Source of the DNA: Firmicutes bacterium CAG:646
GTDB taxonomy: Bacteria > Bacillota > Clostridia > Lachnospirales > Lachnospiraceae
Direction: 5' to 3'
DNA: 14,340 nt
Assembly (NCBI GenBank): GCA_000432335.1
Contig: HF995389.1
Location: 70,435-84,774 of the forward strand
The translations under genes and the position numbers were made by a program. This document shows, piece by piece, positions 13,093 to 14,340 of this stretch (positions within the stretch are counted from its first letter, which is position 1; each line of letters opens with the position of its first letter). The notes beneath the pieces were generated by a model. The model made no database searches and was not told where the DNA came from. It saw only the letters and a list, made by a program, of their open reading frames with translations.

Positions 13093-14163
13093 ATGACAAC
13101 AGGAATTTTGAAAGACAAAAATTTAGATGCAATGGTGATTACAGATCCGTTTAATATGCGTTATGTGAGCGGATTTCGGGGAGGAGAAGGAATCCTCTAT
13201 ATTTCCAATACCCAGAAAGTACTGGTTACGGATTCTCGTTATACGGAGCAGGCGGAAAACGAGAGTGATTTTACGGTAGTGGAAGAAAATAGTGAACATC
13301 CCAGAATGGTAATTCTGAAAGAGTGCATGGAGAAAGAGGGAAAAACAGAAGGTTTCCGTATGGGATATGAAGATGAATCCCTCCTGTGCGCACAGTTTGA
13401 TAAAATGAAAGAGAATCTGTGCGTAGACACCTGGGTTCCGCTGAAAGGCGACGTGGATGCGCTGCGCCAGATCAAAAGTGAGGAAGAGCTGGAGTATCTT
13501 GAAAAAGCAGAAGCAATCGGTGATCTGGCATTTGAAAAAATCCTGACTATTTTGAAACCGGGTATGACAGAGCTGGAAGTAGCGGCAGAACTGGAATATC
13601 AGATGAAGAAAGCGGGAGCGGAAAACTTTAGCTTCTCCACCATCGTAGCGTCTGGATTAAATTCTTCCATGCCTCATGCGATTCCAGGAGAGAAAAAACT
13701 GGAAGAGGGAGATTTTGTAACGATGGATTTTGGCTGTACCTATAAGGGATATTGTTCTGATATGACCCGTACCGTGGTACTGGGAAAAGCCAGTGAGAAA
13801 CAAAAAGAGATCTACAATACAGTTCTGAAAGCTCAGCTTGCTGCTTTGGATGCGATCAAGGCGGGGGTTACCGGCAAAAGTGTAGATAAAGTTGCCCGGG
13901 ATATCATCACAGAGGCAGGTTACGGCGAGTGCTTCGGACATGGTCTGGGACATAGTGTGGGACTGTTTATTCATGAGGAGCCGAGATTGTCACCGGCAGG
14001 AGAGACTGTTCTGGAAGAGAACATGATCGAGACGGTAGAGCCGGGAATCTATGTGCCAGGCTTTGGCGGCGTGCGTATTGAGGATATGGTAGCAGTGACA
14101 AAAGATGGATGTAAAAACTTTACACATTCACCGAAAGAGTTGATTGAGATTCCGGTGAAATAG
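13093..14163 (+). CDS. Xaa-Pro peptidase (M24 family, aminopeptidase P / prolidase type)
   Basis: A 356-residue cytoplasmic metallopeptidase that removes or splits residues before proline. The N-terminal creatinase-like domain (1-130) shows 'MRYVSGFRGGEGILYI' and 'LVTDSRYTEQA'. The pita-bread catalytic domain (about 135-352) has all five metal ligands: Asp212 (TMDFG), Asp223 (CSDMTRT), His287 (GHGLGHSVG), Glu316 (TVEPGIY) and Glu330 (GVRIED), plus catalytic-site His195 (MPHAIPG) and His294. Length matches the shorter bacterial enzymes (about 350-365), so proline dipeptidase and aminopeptidase P activities cannot be separated by sequence. ATG at 13093 follows AAGGGAAAG at 13081. It lies 88 bases after metY without a terminator. 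A role in digesting peptides brought in by the importer is plausible. Confidence 0.92.
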   Translation: MTTGILKDKNLDAMVITDPFNMRYVSGFRGGEGILYISNTQKVLVTDSRYTEQAENESDFTVVEENSEHPRMVILKECMEKEGKTEGFRMGYEDESLLCAQFDKMKENLCVDTWVPLKGDVDALRQIKSEEELEYLEKAEAIGDLAFEKILTILKPGMTELEVAAELEYQMKKAGAENFSFSTIVASGLNSSMPHAIPGEKKLEEGDFVTMDFGCTYKGYCSDMTRTVVLGKASEKQKEIYNTVLKAQLAALDAIKAGVTGKSVDKVARDIITEAGYGECFGHGLGHSVGLFIHEEPRLSPAGETVLEENMIETVEPGIYVPGFGGVRIEDMVAVTKDGCKNFTHSPKELIEIPVK

Positions 14164-14193
14164 AGTATTAATTTCATAAAATTTTCGTGAGAC

Positions 14194-14340
14194 GGAGCAG
14201 TTGCTAAAAACCCCAAATTTTCCGCTTTTTTGGGAGTTTTCTGCGGGAAACTTGTTTATATACCAAACGTTATGGAATGGTTCAGTTTAAAAGTTGTGGT
14301 TGGAAAAGTCGTAGCAGTTCAGCCATACAGATGTCCGCGC
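14194..14340. repeat. Repeat-like intergenic DNA at the right edge
   Basis: GGAGCAGTTGCT (14194-14205) is identical to 2796-2807, and TATATACCAAACGTTAT (14257-14273) matches 2935-2951 at 15 of 17 positions, in the same order and orientation. Both copies sit just after the last gene of a transcription unit and enclose a terminator-like hairpin, so they may be two members of a dispersed intergenic family. The final bases contain GTAGCAGTTCAGCC and end ATGTCCGCGC, which looks like one arm of a further structure cut by the window edge. No gene is visible here. Confidence 0.4.
14206..14240 (+). terminator. Rho-independent terminator after the peptidase gene
   Basis: AAAAACCCCAAA (14206-14217) pairs with TTTGGGAGTTTT (14229-14240), with one mismatch and an 11-base T/C-rich loop. 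It ends in four T inside the stem. It lies 43 bases after the stop codon at 14161-14163 and is probably the end of the metY-peptidase transcript. Confidence 0.55.

Noticed and set aside
1..14340. CRISPR array, insertion sequence, phage genes, tRNA or rRNA
   Set aside because: No regularly spaced direct repeats, transposase, phage or structural RNA signatures were seen in the window.

Overview
The window is a compact bacterial chromosome segment of mid GC content, with AGGAGG-type ribosome binding sites, near-consensus TTGACA/TAATAT promoters and short gaps. Gene content and protein style (clostridial FeoB with a partner Cys-rich mini-protein, an iron-sulfur cysteine desulfidase of the CyuA/YhaM family, Dpp/Opp-type peptide importer) point to an anaerobic Firmicute, probably Lachnospiraceae (Clostridia). 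That placement is an inference from family resemblance; no rRNA or tRNA gene is present to confirm it.

Layout. 1-2792 (+): the 3' end of a type III pantothenate kinase (coaX), then an iron(II) uptake operon feoA-feoB plus a 58-aa FeoB-associated Cys-rich membrane protein. 2793-3118: a gene-free stretch with a rho-independent terminator and a long imperfect inverted repeat. 5025-3119 (-): a two-gene operon, cysteine desulfidase (cyuA-like) followed by a GntR/FCD regulator that starts inside the desulfidase stop codon (ATGA). 5026-5384: a divergent control region with two TTGACA-N17-TAATAT promoters, an AT-rich palindrome over the desulfidase start site, and a terminator-like hairpin only about 10 nt after the predicted importer transcription start. 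5385-11189 (+): a complete peptide ABC importer, lipoprotein-permease-permease-ATPase-ATPase, with a strong hairpin between lipoprotein and first permease. 11246-11620 (+): an unrecognised three-helix membrane protein closing the operon, followed by a terminator. 11733-13004 (+): O-acetylhomoserine sulfhydrylase (metY). 13093-14163 (+): an M24 Xaa-Pro peptidase. 14164-14340: terminator hairpin and repeat-like DNA.

How the genes may work together (inference): the importer brings in peptides, the Xaa-Pro peptidase helps to degrade them, the desulfidase splits cysteine to pyruvate, ammonia and sulfide, and MetY can recapture the sulfide into homocysteine. The GntR regulator lies between the two transcription units and is a natural candidate to control both. 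The region therefore reads as a peptide/cysteine sulfur-scavenging neighbourhood next to an iron-import operon, relevant because the desulfidase needs an Fe-S cluster.

No CRISPR array, insertion sequence, prophage gene, tRNA or rRNA was seen. The most interesting non-coding features are the apparent attenuator in the importer leader, with a ribosome binding site and start codon in its loop, and two kinds of intergenic repeat.
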